The position numbers and the translations under genes are program-made. The notes beneath the pieces were generated by a model. The model saw only the letters and a program-made list of their open reading frames with translations. It ran no database searches and was not told the origin of the DNA. From Aldehydirespirator sp965116965 (GTDB lineage Bacteria > Actinomycetota > Acidimicrobiia > Acidimicrobiales > Aldehydirespiratoraceae): a stretch of 64,000 bases of DNA. Of this stretch, positions 18,025-25,426 are shown piece by piece (the stretch's first letter is position 1; the number at the start of each line of letters is the position of its first letter). The stretch spans positions 186,001 through 250,000 of the forward strand of contig OZ220743.1 of the NCBI GenBank assembly GCA_965116965.1, given 5' to 3'.

Positions 18025-19194
18025 ATGGCCGTTGCCGGCCCGACCCGGGCACCAGCCACCCCCGGCCGAACCGCAGGCACCACCAACCCAGCCACCCCCG
18101 CCCGAACCGCAGGCACCACCAACCCAGCCACCCCCGCCCGAACCGCAGGCACCACCAACCCAGCCACCCCCGCCCGAACCGCAGGCACCACCAACCCAGC
18201 CACCCCCGCCCGAACCGCAGGCACCACCAACCCAGCCACCCCCGGCCGGGCTGGGGCACTGGCCGCACTGACGGTGCTCGCGGCGCTGGCCGCGGCCGCG
18301 TGTTCGCAGGCCTCGGAAGCGGTGCCGGAAGGCGGTGACCGGGGCGGCTCAGGGTCCGGCGACGACCCCGACGCGAACGGCGCGCCGAGCCGGCCGGTGG
18401 TGGAGGTGCTCCCCGGTGACGCCGAGCGCCCGTTCCTCGACCCCGAAGCGGCGCCTGCAACGCCCCTGGGCCGGCTGCGGGCCCAGTACCTGCCCGTGTG
18501 GACCTCGGACTTCGACGGGGCCTTCCCGCCGGAGGTGTGCAGCACCGCCTGGGAGCTCGACGGGATCGCCGAGCCGGACTCGGGCGCCGACGTCGCCGTG
18601 CTGGGCGACTTCGCCACCGCCGCCGCGCTGACGGTGATGCGCTACGAGCACCAGCTATCCCGGGCGCTGGCCGAGCCGACCCCGCTGTCGCAGTTGTGCG
18701 TGGCCACCGCCTCGGTGGGGCAGGCCCGCTCCGAGGCCCTGAGCGTCCTGGAGTCCTACCTCGCGAACGGCTCCCGCCGGTCCGAACCGGCCGCCTACCC
18801 CGACGAGGTGCAGATCTTGGCCGTGAGCCCGGCGGCGGCGCTGTCGGTGGCCTGCGTAACGCCGGGCTATCCCGCGGCAACAGGCGCCGGCGCAGACACG
18901 GTCGGGCCCGTCCTGTCCCCGGCCCGGCTAGGGGCCTACCTTCTGGCAGTGTCGCGCGGCCGCGAGGACCCGGTCACCGACATCTCCTACCGGGTGTCCG
19001 ACACCGCCGACCGCCCCGCCTCCGACTGCGGCGAACTCGTCGGCTGGGCCGCCGAATGGAACGGCCACGTGCAGACCTGGATAGCCGAGGGCCAGATCTG
19101 GGAACCCGTCGACGCCACCCTCACCGCCGACGGGATCTGCGAGTCACCCCCGCCCGAAGGCCCCGAAGAGTGCCCCAAGGACTGGCCCCAGTGA
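18025..19194 (+). CDS. Lipoprotein with repeat-built N-terminal extension
   Basis: I do not recognise a family. The reading frame opens with 75 residues made of five copies of a 12-residue unit (AGTTNPATPART), then a hydrophobic stretch ending in LAALAAAAC, which is a lipobox with its Cys near residue 92. After a Gly/Asp/Ser linker comes a 270-residue domain with scattered Cys (EVCSTAWEL, SQLCVATAS, ASDCGELVG, EECPKDW). A signal peptide preceded by such a long extension is odd. There is no ATG, GTG or TTG in frame between the repeats and the lipobox except inside the helix, so either the extension is real or an unusual start is used. Its stop overlaps the start of the next gene, so the two products probably act together at the cell surface. 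Confidence 0.6.
   Translation: MAVAGPTRAPATPGRTAGTTNPATPARTAGTTNPATPARTAGTTNPATPARTAGTTNPATPARTAGTTNPATPGRAGALAALTVLAALAAAACSQASEAVPEGGDRGGSGSGDDPDANGAPSRPVVEVLPGDAERPFLDPEAAPATPLGRLRAQYLPVWTSDFDGAFPPEVCSTAWELDGIAEPDSGADVAVLGDFATAAALTVMRYEHQLSRALAEPTPLSQLCVATASVGQARSEALSVLESYLANGSRRSEPAAYPDEVQILAVSPAAALSVACVTPGYPAATGAGADTVGPVLSPARLGAYLLAVSRGREDPVTDISYRVSDTADRPASDCGELVGWAAEWNGHVQTWIAEGQIWEPVDATLTADGICESPPPEGPEECPKDWPQ
18072..18251 (+). repeat. 36-bp tandem repeat, five copies
   Basis: GCAGGCACCACCAACCCAGC starts each 36-bp unit. The copies are virtually identical except at the edges. In the lipoprotein frame they read AGTTNPATPART; in the neighbouring frame they would read a Pro/Gln/Glu repeat. 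Confidence 0.9.
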
Positions 19195-21518
19195 CCGTAG
19201 GCCCCGAGTCGCGCCGCGGCTTCCCGCCCCGCCGCACCAAGTGGCTGCTGGGAGCGCTGCTAGTCCTCGCACCCGTTCTCGCCCCCATCGAGGCCCCCGA
19301 CCTGCCCGCCCCGCTCGACACCTTCGCCGGCGCCGCCCACGCCTACGCACAGACTCCCCCGCCCACCGACTGGACGACAGGCACCCCGGCAGACTGCCCG
19401 GACACCCCCAGGCCGTGGACCGAAGAAGAGGGGAACTGTGTCCTCATGACGCACGCCTGTCCCAAGAGTCCGCTCACCGACCCCGCAGATCCGATCGAAC
19501 TGATGCGGCTGTCGGTCCCTCCCACCGACTTGGCCGACGAAATCAATCCGCCGGGCACCCCTTTGGCGGATGTACTTGAAGTTGCGTATCCCGGCCCCGT
19601 CCCAGCGGGAATGATGCGATACCCGGAATTCTGCGAGCTGCGAATTGAATCCGACCACGCCAAATACGGGGACTGCTTGACGACAACCGGTTTCGCGGTC
19701 ATGCAATACGCCGACCAGAACGGCGACACGATCGAAGAATGCCGGTTGCTGTACCCCGTCAAGTGCCCGGTTGTCGACGTCAACGGAACCGATGTCGGAC
19801 TGCACCGTCTGGAGGCCAGGACTTGCAAGGCCGTGCAGCGGCGGACGTGGCAATGCGATGCCGGGTACATTCCCGGAAATCGGTTCAACGAGTGCTACAG
19901 GGCGCTGCAGTCTTCCGTCATCGGAACACATCCGGCGTGCGGTGTCGGCGCGCCATATATTCCGTTGATCAGCTGCGCCGACTATGTCGGGACCGACTAC
20001 CCGTACCAGTCCGGCGACCTGGATTGCGTGACCGACTATCACACCGGCTACAGCAATCCAGCCAAGCAGTTGCAACCGAACAGCCGAACCGGCGCATCAA
20101 GCAACTACTGGTGCGAATTCGACGCCGCGCTGTTGAGGGTCGAGTGCCATGAGACCCCCACACCAAGCACCTGTACCGCCGACACGATGTCTTGCATCAA
20201 GCGTCTGACCGCCATCGGCGGCTGCAGCCTGATCGCCAACACCATCCACTGCCGGAGCCTTCAAGAAGAACTCTCGAGAGGCGTCGTCGCTGTCCGGGAC
20301 CTGTTGAGGGTAGACTGCGTGCCATGCGTGGTGCTGCCGTTCAGCCCTCCCACAGGATGTCCCGAAGAGATCAGCGAGGAGCCGGAACCTTCGCAATGGG
20401 TATCTAATCCCTTATTCGCAAGGTGGTACGAGGCGATCTTCCGAATAAGGGATGACTTCGCTGTCGGGCACGGAAATTGCAGTGCTGTGATACTCCACGA
20501 ACGCCGCCCCAACAGTAGGTGTAGGCGCGTCCCAACGTGTGCCGACCCTCCCATCGGCGTGCTCTCGTGGGAGTCGGCCCATTTCTCTGGTCTAGCCCTC
20601 GTCAACCGGCCTGTCGTATTCGAGATCAGCCGCCCATCGTATAGCCACATCCAGATGAAGATCCCCCAATACGATTCGACGGCCCCTGACCAGCCGATCT
20701 CATGGCCCAATGACTGGACATCCATACCGAGATACCAGTACACCTCTGGGCCGCCCAGATCATCGAACGTCCGGACGTGGGTGCCCGTGAACGACTCCAG
20801 GCATTTCAACAGTCTGCGGACCATGCTTGACGGAGAATGCACGGTCCGATATGAGCCCAGCTTTAGGATAAGTGTGCGCGAACTCTGGCCCGGCAATACG
20901 GCTGACCAAGACGAGATCCTCAGACTCTTTGGTGCCGAGTCCCTCAATTGGTGGATGGGTCTGTCGAGCGAGGAACAGCAGCGTCGCACCGATGCACGAG
21001 GATCGGCCCTCCTTGAGATCATTGAGTGCAACCACTTCCATCGAGCCGAACCAAACAACCGGATATGGTGCCGGTGGGAGCCCAAACGGTCTGGCTACTA
21101 CGTAATTGTCGGTGAAGTAGCTTGGGTTGTGGAATACTCTGAGCGCAGGGAGTGGTCTGCCCCCCAGATAGACGCGATCAACAATTACCTGCAGACTCAG
21201 AGCAACCGAACGGATGTCGTCAACAAGCTCAGAAACCTCAACAGACAGCGACGCCGTCTGGGCCAGAACGATCTGTCACTGGCGGACCTGGGACTGGAGG
21301 TGGACTCGATTTCTGGCGAGCCCGTCAATACGTTGCCCCTGCCTGCGAATCGAGACGAGCAGTTGTTCACCGCCACGTCCGACCTGACTGGCTGCCCGCC
21401 GATCGATCTGCGTATAGCATGTGCGGGAGAACACAGTTCGGGGAACCACACCGAGACCGAGCCCATCGGGATCATGGTCCACGAGGTCCGGGTCGGCACC
21501 GTCACCCCGTCCCGGTAG
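19191..21518 (+). CDS. Large Cys-rich exported protein of unknown function
   Basis: I recognise no family. The GTG start overlaps the stop of the preceding lipoprotein (GTGA). A signal peptide is clear: basic RRGFPPRRTKW, a hydrophobic core LLGALLVLAPVLAP and a likely cleavage after AHAYA. The mature part of about 720 residues is rich in Cys (about 28, many in DCP, ECR, GDCL and TCK contexts), Trp and Tyr, as in disulfide-bonded secreted proteins, with no membrane anchor at the C-terminus. From about 20000 to 21450 the DNA is visibly less GC-rich than the rest of the locus, which may indicate separate acquisition. The lipoprotein partner and the Tad/ABC neighbours suggest a surface or pilus-exported role, but that is inference. 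Confidence 0.65.
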   Translation: MTVGPESRRGFPPRRTKWLLGALLVLAPVLAPIEAPDLPAPLDTFAGAAHAYAQTPPPTDWTTGTPADCPDTPRPWTEEEGNCVLMTHACPKSPLTDPADPIELMRLSVPPTDLADEINPPGTPLADVLEVAYPGPVPAGMMRYPEFCELRIESDHAKYGDCLTTTGFAVMQYADQNGDTIEECRLLYPVKCPVVDVNGTDVGLHRLEARTCKAVQRRTWQCDAGYIPGNRFNECYRALQSSVIGTHPACGVGAPYIPLISCADYVGTDYPYQSGDLDCVTDYHTGYSNPAKQLQPNSRTGASSNYWCEFDAALLRVECHETPTPSTCTADTMSCIKRLTAIGGCSLIANTIHCRSLQEELSRGVVAVRDLLRVDCVPCVVLPFSPPTGCPEEISEEPEPSQWVSNPLFARWYEAIFRIRDDFAVGHGNCSAVILHERRPNSRCRRVPTCADPPIGVLSWESAHFSGLALVNRPVVFEISRPSYSHIQMKIPQYDSTAPDQPISWPNDWTSIPRYQYTSGPPRSSNVRTWVPVNDSRHFNSLRTMLDGECTVRYEPSFRISVRELWPGNTADQDEILRLFGAESLNWWMGLSSEEQQRRTDARGSALLEIIECNHFHRAEPNNRIWCRWEPKRSGYYVIVGEVAWVVEYSERREWSAPQIDAINNYLQTQSNRTDVVNKLRNLNRQRRRLGQNDLSLADLGLEVDSISGEPVNTLPLPANRDEQLFTATSDLTGCPPIDLRIACAGEHSSGNHTETEPIGIMVHEVRVGTVTPSR

Positions 21519-21532
21519 GCACAGCAGCCCTC

Positions 21533-21623
21533 CTGCGGCGAGCATGCGTGGACGGGGCTGCGCCGGATGACCGACGAGCGCAGGCTCCCGTTCCTCGACG
21601 AGTCCACCCTCACCGGCCTGTAG
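21533..21623 (+). pseudogene. Deleted duplicate of the tadC 3' end
   Basis: This segment matches the tadC tail at 6186-6251, then jumps to 6465-6488 and ends in the same stop codon. The junction lies in a CCTCGAC sequence present at both edges in tadC (6245-6251 and 6458-6464), so a 213-bp deletion between short direct repeats explains it. The loss is exactly 71 codons, and the remnant stays in frame. Confidence 0.85.
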
Positions 21624-21635
21624 CCGCAGGGCTGG

Positions 21636-21664
21636 TTGACATGAGATTGTCTGTCGGTTAGCGT
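21636..21664 (+). promoter_or_regulatory. Sigma70-like promoter, duplicate copy
   Basis: TTGACA at 21636-21641 and TAGCGT at 21659-21664 are 17 bp apart. This is the counterpart of the promoter at 6501-6529. Confidence 0.55.
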
Positions 21665-21762
21665 ATAGCCAAGAGCTTTGCTGCCGGGCATCGACGGCAT
21701 GCCTGATCACCCGTATTGCTGCTTGTCCGCCAAGTGGCTGTCGGCCCCGAAGGAAGCTCGTT

Positions 21763-22254
21763 GTGACCGTCCCTACCCATCCGCACACTGCGATGACCGA
21801 CCCACCCGATCCCCAGCCGCCGCTCCCGCCCGCTCAGACCGGCGCGGGCAAGCGCGAGCCGGCACCGGTCCCCGCCGCCGAGTCGCAGCCCGGCGAGGCC
21901 GCCGCGCCTTCCAGTCGCACGGGCGCCATCAACTGGGCCGCGGTCAACAACGGTCTGCTCCCGGCGGTGCTGAGCGCCGGGCTGGTGGCGTTGATGATCA
22001 TTGCCTTCACCAGCCTCGACAGCCGGATCACCGGACTCGAGAACCGGATCACCAGCCTCGAGAACCGGATCGACGCCAGGTTCAACGACCAGTACGCCAA
22101 GATCGAAGCGCTTGACGCCAAGATCGAAGCGCTTGACGCCAAGGTCGACGAGATCAATCTGAAGCTGACCGCGCTGATCGCCGCCCTGAACAAGACCAGT
22201 GAGGTAGACGCCGCCCTGGCCGGCGAGGTCGCGCCGGATCTCGACGCTTCTTGA
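21763..22254 (+). CDS. Membrane-anchored coiled-coil protein, copy 2
   Basis: This is a paralogue of the protein at 6628-7245, with the same order of parts: Pro-rich N-terminus, one membrane helix (AINWAAVNNGLLPAVLSAGL onward) and a shorter coiled coil (LENRITSLENRIDARF, then KIEALDAKIEALDAKVDE). It ends in the same cap (LTALIAALNKTSEVDAALAG). At 163 residues it is 42 shorter than copy 1, mostly because of fewer heptads. The start is GTG after GAAGGA. Upstream sequence, including promoter and tadC tail, is duplicated as well, so this is a segmental duplication that has since diverged, and both copies remain open. Confidence 0.75.
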   Translation: MTVPTHPHTAMTDPPDPQPPLPPAQTGAGKREPAPVPAAESQPGEAAAPSSRTGAINWAAVNNGLLPAVLSAGLVALMIIAFTSLDSRITGLENRITSLENRIDARFNDQYAKIEALDAKIEALDAKVDEINLKLTALIAALNKTSEVDAALAGEVAPDLDAS

Positions 22255-22274
22255 GTTGCGGACAGATCGGTTGC

Positions 22275-23387
22275 TCAGGGGTCGGGCCAGACGCCGGCGC
22301 CCGACTCGATCCGGTCCTGCAGCATGGCCGCCAGGCGGGCCCGGTGGTGGCGGGCGTTGCCGAAGGACACGCTGTCGAGTTGGGCCCGCTTCAGGTACAG
22401 GTGCACGTCGGCCTCCCAGGTGAAGCCGATCCCGCCGTGGACCTGAAGCGCCGACTCGGCCACCCGCACGGCGGCGTCGCTGCACCAGATCTTGGCCACC
22501 GCGGCCGTCTCGGCCGCCTCGCTCCCACCCGCCCCGAGCGCCCAGGCCGCGTGGTGCACCGCCGAGCGCATGGCCTCGGTGTCCACCACCATGTCGGCGC
22601 AACGGTGCTTGACCGCCTGGAAGCTGCCGATGGGCCGGCCGAACTGCTCGCGGACCTTGGCGTACTCCACGGCCAGGTTCATCACCGCTTCGGCCGCGCC
22701 CAACATCTCCGCCGAATGGAACACCGCGCCCCGATCGAGGTGGGCGGCCACCTCGTCCGCACCGCCCACCGTGGTGGCCGGAGCGCCGTCGAGATCGATC
22801 CAGGCCAGCTCCCGAGTCTGGTCCATGGCCGGCTCGGGCCGCCGGTCCACCCCGGCCAGGTCGACGGCCACCAGCTCGTCGCCGGCCGGCGCCACCAACC
22901 CGCCGCCTGCGGGAGCGGCCGGCCCGCCGGCCCGAGCGCCGTAGACGACCGGCGCCACCAGCACCCCGGCCCTCGCGCCGTAGATCACCGGCTCGGTGCG
23001 GCCCGACACCGAGCCGTCGCCGGCCCGCTCCAACGGCGTGCGGGCCACGCAGGCCACCGTCTCCCCCGACAGCAGGCGACCGGACAACGGCCCGCCGGCC
23101 AGCACCCCCAGCGCCACCAGCTGCTGGAGCAGCGGCACCGGGGCCAGATGGGCGCCGGCCTGCTCCAGCAGCACGGCCGCCTCCACCGTGCCCAACCCGA
23201 CCCCGCCCAGCGCCTCGGGCACCGCGATGCCGGTCCAGCCCTGATCGACCATCGCCTGCCACAGCCCGGCGTCGAACCCGCCCGCATCGCAGGCCCGCCG
23301 CACCGCCACCATGTCGCAACGGTCATCCAGCAGCGCCTCAGCCGCGTCCCGCAGAGCCACCTGGTCCACGGACAGATCGAAGTCCAC
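22275..23387 (-). CDS. Acyl-CoA dehydrogenase (FadE-like subunit)
   Basis: This is an FAD-dependent acyl-CoA dehydrogenase family protein. I start it at a GTG (MDFDLSVDQVALRDAAEALL) because a TACGAT box sits 8 nt upstream on the same strand; a TTG 9 codons earlier is possible. The C-terminal helical domain is clear (VREQFGRPIGSFQAVKHRCA and ALQVHGGIGFTWEADVHLYL). A low-complexity insertion of Ala/Gly/Val (about residues 130-165, with YGARAG twice) lies in the central domain. There is no obvious catalytic Glu in the final helix region (YLKRAQLDSVSFGN). Divergently arranged paired dehydrogenases in actinobacteria often form mixed tetramers; the gene at 24211 is the likely partner. Confidence 0.85.
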   Translation of the reverse strand: MDFDLSVDQVALRDAAEALLDDRCDMVAVRRACDAGGFDAGLWQAMVDQGWTGIAVPEALGGVGLGTVEAAVLLEQAGAHLAPVPLLQQLVALGVLAGGPLSGRLLSGETVACVARTPLERAGDGSVSGRTEPVIYGARAGVLVAPVVYGARAGGPAAPAGGGLVAPAGDELVAVDLAGVDRRPEPAMDQTRELAWIDLDGAPATTVGGADEVAAHLDRGAVFHSAEMLGAAEAVMNLAVEYAKVREQFGRPIGSFQAVKHRCADMVVDTEAMRSAVHHAAWALGAGGSEAAETAAVAKIWCSDAAVRVAESALQVHGGIGFTWEADVHLYLKRAQLDSVSFGNARHHRARLAAMLQDRIESGAGVWPDP

Positions 23388-23395
23388 CGCCCCGC

Positions 23396-23401
23396 ATCGT
23401 A
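23396..23401 (-). promoter_or_regulatory. Leaderless -10 box (TACGAT)
   Basis: TACGAT on the minus strand is followed 8 nt later by the chosen GTG start of the acyl-CoA dehydrogenase. This matches the spacing at the other leaderless candidates in this window. Confidence 0.5.
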
Positions 23402-23444
23402 GGTTGCCGTCCAACGCAGCCGTCGCAGAAAATCAGGCAGAGTC

Positions 23445-23473
23445 TTGGCAATCTTTGTCATTGACGGTATGAT
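23445..23473 (+). promoter_or_regulatory. Near-consensus promoter of the ParDE pair
   Basis: TTGGCA at 23445-23450 and TATGAT at 23468-23473 are separated by 17 bp. The ATG at 23481 lies 7 nt after the -10 box, so the transcript should be leaderless. Confidence 0.7.
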
Positions 23474-23480
23474 GCCCCTC

Positions 23481-23717
23481 ATGTCGACCATGAACGTCTC
23501 GCTGCCTGAGCAGCTCAAGGCCTTCGCCGAGATACAGGTGAACAGCGGCCAGTACGGATCCGCAAGCGAGTACGTGCGCGAGCTCATCCGCCGCGACCAG
23601 GATCGGACCCTGCTCCGAGGCCTGGTGCTCGACGGTGCCGGCTCCCCGATCGCCGGGTCCGCCGATCCGGCCTATTTTGCCCAGCTGCGAAGCCGGGCCT
23701 CGCCCGGAGCCCCATAG
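23481..23717 (+). CDS. ParD-like antitoxin (ribbon-helix-helix)
   Basis: This is the antitoxin of a type II toxin-antitoxin pair. The chosen ATG gives 78 residues. Residues 1-35 form the ribbon-helix-helix DNA-binding part (MNVSLPEQLKAFAEIQVNSG, then YGSASEYVRELIRRD), as in ParD and CopG proteins. The C-terminal part should wrap the toxin. Because RHH antitoxins usually repress their own operon, binding over the promoter just upstream is likely. The toxin gene follows after 9 bp. Confidence 0.85.
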   Translation: MSTMNVSLPEQLKAFAEIQVNSGQYGSASEYVRELIRRDQDRTLLRGLVLDGAGSPIAGSADPAYFAQLRSRASPGAP

Positions 23718-23726
23718 CCCCGCGTC

Positions 23727-24050
23727 GTGGTGGCCAAGCCAGTCCAGTTCCGGCAGCTGGCAGCCGACGACATCGATGCCGCACTCAGCCACTACCGGCG
23801 CGAGGCTGGAGAGTCGCTGGTCGCCCAATTCGTCGACGCCCTGGAGGCAGAAATCGGCCGCATCAGCCGGCACCCCCTCATGGGCTCGCTGCGCCACTCC
23901 TACGAACTGGACATCCCCGAACTGCGAAGCTGGCCGCTCGCCGGTTTCCCGTACATCGTCTTCTACGTCGACCGCGCCGAGTCCGTCGACGTCTGGCGAG
24001 TCCTGCACGCCCGCCGCGACATACCGGCACGGCTGGCACTGCCCGACTGA
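23727..24050 (+). CDS. ParE-like toxin
   Basis: This is a 107-residue member of the ParE/RelE toxin superfamily. Recognisable parts are the N-terminal strand and helix (VQFRQLAADDIDAALSHYRR), the central FVDALEAEIGRISRHPLMGS and the C-terminal strands FPYIVFYVDRAESVDVWRVL followed by HARRDIP, the usual family ending. ParE members poison DNA gyrase, whereas RelE members cleave mRNA; the His-Ala-Arg-Arg-Asp-Ile ending favours ParE. The start is GTG. Confidence 0.88.
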   Translation: MVAKPVQFRQLAADDIDAALSHYRREAGESLVAQFVDALEAEIGRISRHPLMGSLRHSYELDIPELRSWPLAGFPYIVFYVDRAESVDVWRVLHARRDIPARLALPD

Positions 24051-24210
24051 TCCGACCCGCCCGCTTCAACAACGCCGCAGACCTGGCAGCGTGGCAGCCG
24101 CCCGCAATGCCACCCGGAGCAATACACCCGCCAACCCCCGGGTCCAGGCCCCGTGGGCCGGCGATCGTCGCTGCGCCGCTCGCCCGAAGCAGGCGTGGTA
24201 GACCCGGCTC

Positions 24211-25395
24211 GTGGATCTGACGCCTACCGCTGAGCAGCGGGCGTTCCGGGCCGAGTGCCGGGCCTGGCTGCGAGACAACCTGCCTTGGGACCACGGCACC
24301 GGCCTGCCGCCGCTGTTCGACGACCTCGCCGAGGAGGTCGAGTTCGGGCGCCGCTGGCAGCGCCGGCTGGCCGAGGCCGGCTACGTGGGCGTCACCTGGC
24401 CTGTGGAGTACGGGGGCCGGGGCGCCGACCCGGTGTTCAGCTTCATCGTGCAGGAGGAGCTGGCCCGGGCCCGCGCCCCCGAGCTGGTGGGCCGCATCGG
24501 CGTCAACCTGGTGGGGCCGTGCCTGCTGGCCCACGGCACCGGCGACCAGCAGCAGCGCTGGCTGCCGACCATCCTCGGCGCCGATCAGCTCTTCTGCCAG
24601 CTCTTCAGCGAGCCCGAGGCGGGCAGCGACCTGGCCTCGCTGCGCACCCGGGCCGAGTCCGACGGCGACGGCTGGCGCCTGCACGGCCGCAAGGTGTGGA
24701 CCTCCTACGCCCAGTTCGCCGACTGGGGCCTGTGCCTGGCCCGCACCGACTCCGGCGCACCGAAGCGGGCCGGGATCACCGCGCTGATGGTGGACCTGCG
24801 GGCTCCGGGCGTGGAAGTGCGGCCCCTGCGACAGATGACCGGCGAGTCGGACTTCAACGAGGTCGTCTTCGACGGCGCCCACGTCGCCGGCGACCAGGTG
24901 ATCGGCCCGGTCGGCGGCGGATGGGGCGTGGCCACCGCCGTCCTAGCCGGCGAGCGGGGCACCAACCCCCGCCAGCTCGTCATCCACTCCCAGCTGCTGG
25001 ACGAACTCGTTCACCTCGCCGGCGAGCGCGGCCTGGCCGACGAGCCCCGCACCGCCCACGACCTGGCCCAAGCCTTCGTCGAGGTCCGCCTGTTCCAGCT
25101 CCAGAACTGGCGCACCCTGTCCAAGCACGCCCACGGCCGCCCCACCGGCGCCGAGACGTCCACCGCCAAGCTGTACTGGAGCGAGATGAGCCAGCGCCTG
25201 CACGCCACCGCCATGCACATCCTCGGCGACGCCGCCCCGCTGGGGCGCGACGCACACGACAACCCGTCGGGGGGCCGGTGGCAGCGGTCGTGGCTCTACT
25301 ACCGGGCCGCGTCGATCTTCGCGGGCACCAACGAGATCCAGCGCAACCTCGTCGGCGAGCGCACCCTGGGCCTGCCCCGAGAGCCTCGCCGCTGA
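24211..25395 (+). CDS. Acyl-CoA dehydrogenase
   Basis: This is an FAD-dependent acyl-CoA dehydrogenase of normal length (394 residues, GTG start). The N-terminal helical domain (AFRAECRAWLRDNLPW), the central strand domain (LFCQLFSEPEAGSDLASLRT) and the C-terminal helix region (YYRAASIFAGTNEIQRNLVG) are all present. At the usual catalytic-glutamate site the sequence is IFAGTNEIQ, with Ala where many family members have Glu, as is common in actinobacterial FadE proteins that place the base elsewhere. It precedes an enoyl-CoA hydratase gene by 31 bp. Confidence 0.92.
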   Translation: MDLTPTAEQRAFRAECRAWLRDNLPWDHGTGLPPLFDDLAEEVEFGRRWQRRLAEAGYVGVTWPVEYGGRGADPVFSFIVQEELARARAPELVGRIGVNLVGPCLLAHGTGDQQQRWLPTILGADQLFCQLFSEPEAGSDLASLRTRAESDGDGWRLHGRKVWTSYAQFADWGLCLARTDSGAPKRAGITALMVDLRAPGVEVRPLRQMTGESDFNEVVFDGAHVAGDQVIGPVGGGWGVATAVLAGERGTNPRQLVIHSQLLDELVHLAGERGLADEPRTAHDLAQAFVEVRLFQLQNWRTLSKHAHGRPTGAETSTAKLYWSEMSQRLHATAMHILGDAAPLGRDAHDNPSGGRWQRSWLYYRAASIFAGTNEIQRNLVGERTLGLPREPRR

Positions 25396-25413
25396 CCCCG
25401 GCACACCCCTGCG

Positions 25414-25419
25414 TACACT
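25414..25419 (+). promoter_or_regulatory. Leaderless -10 box (TACACT)
   Basis: TACACT ends 7 nt before the ATG of the enoyl-CoA hydratase-like gene, suggesting that this gene has its own leaderless transcript. Confidence 0.55.
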
Positions 25420-25426
25420 GGCCGCC

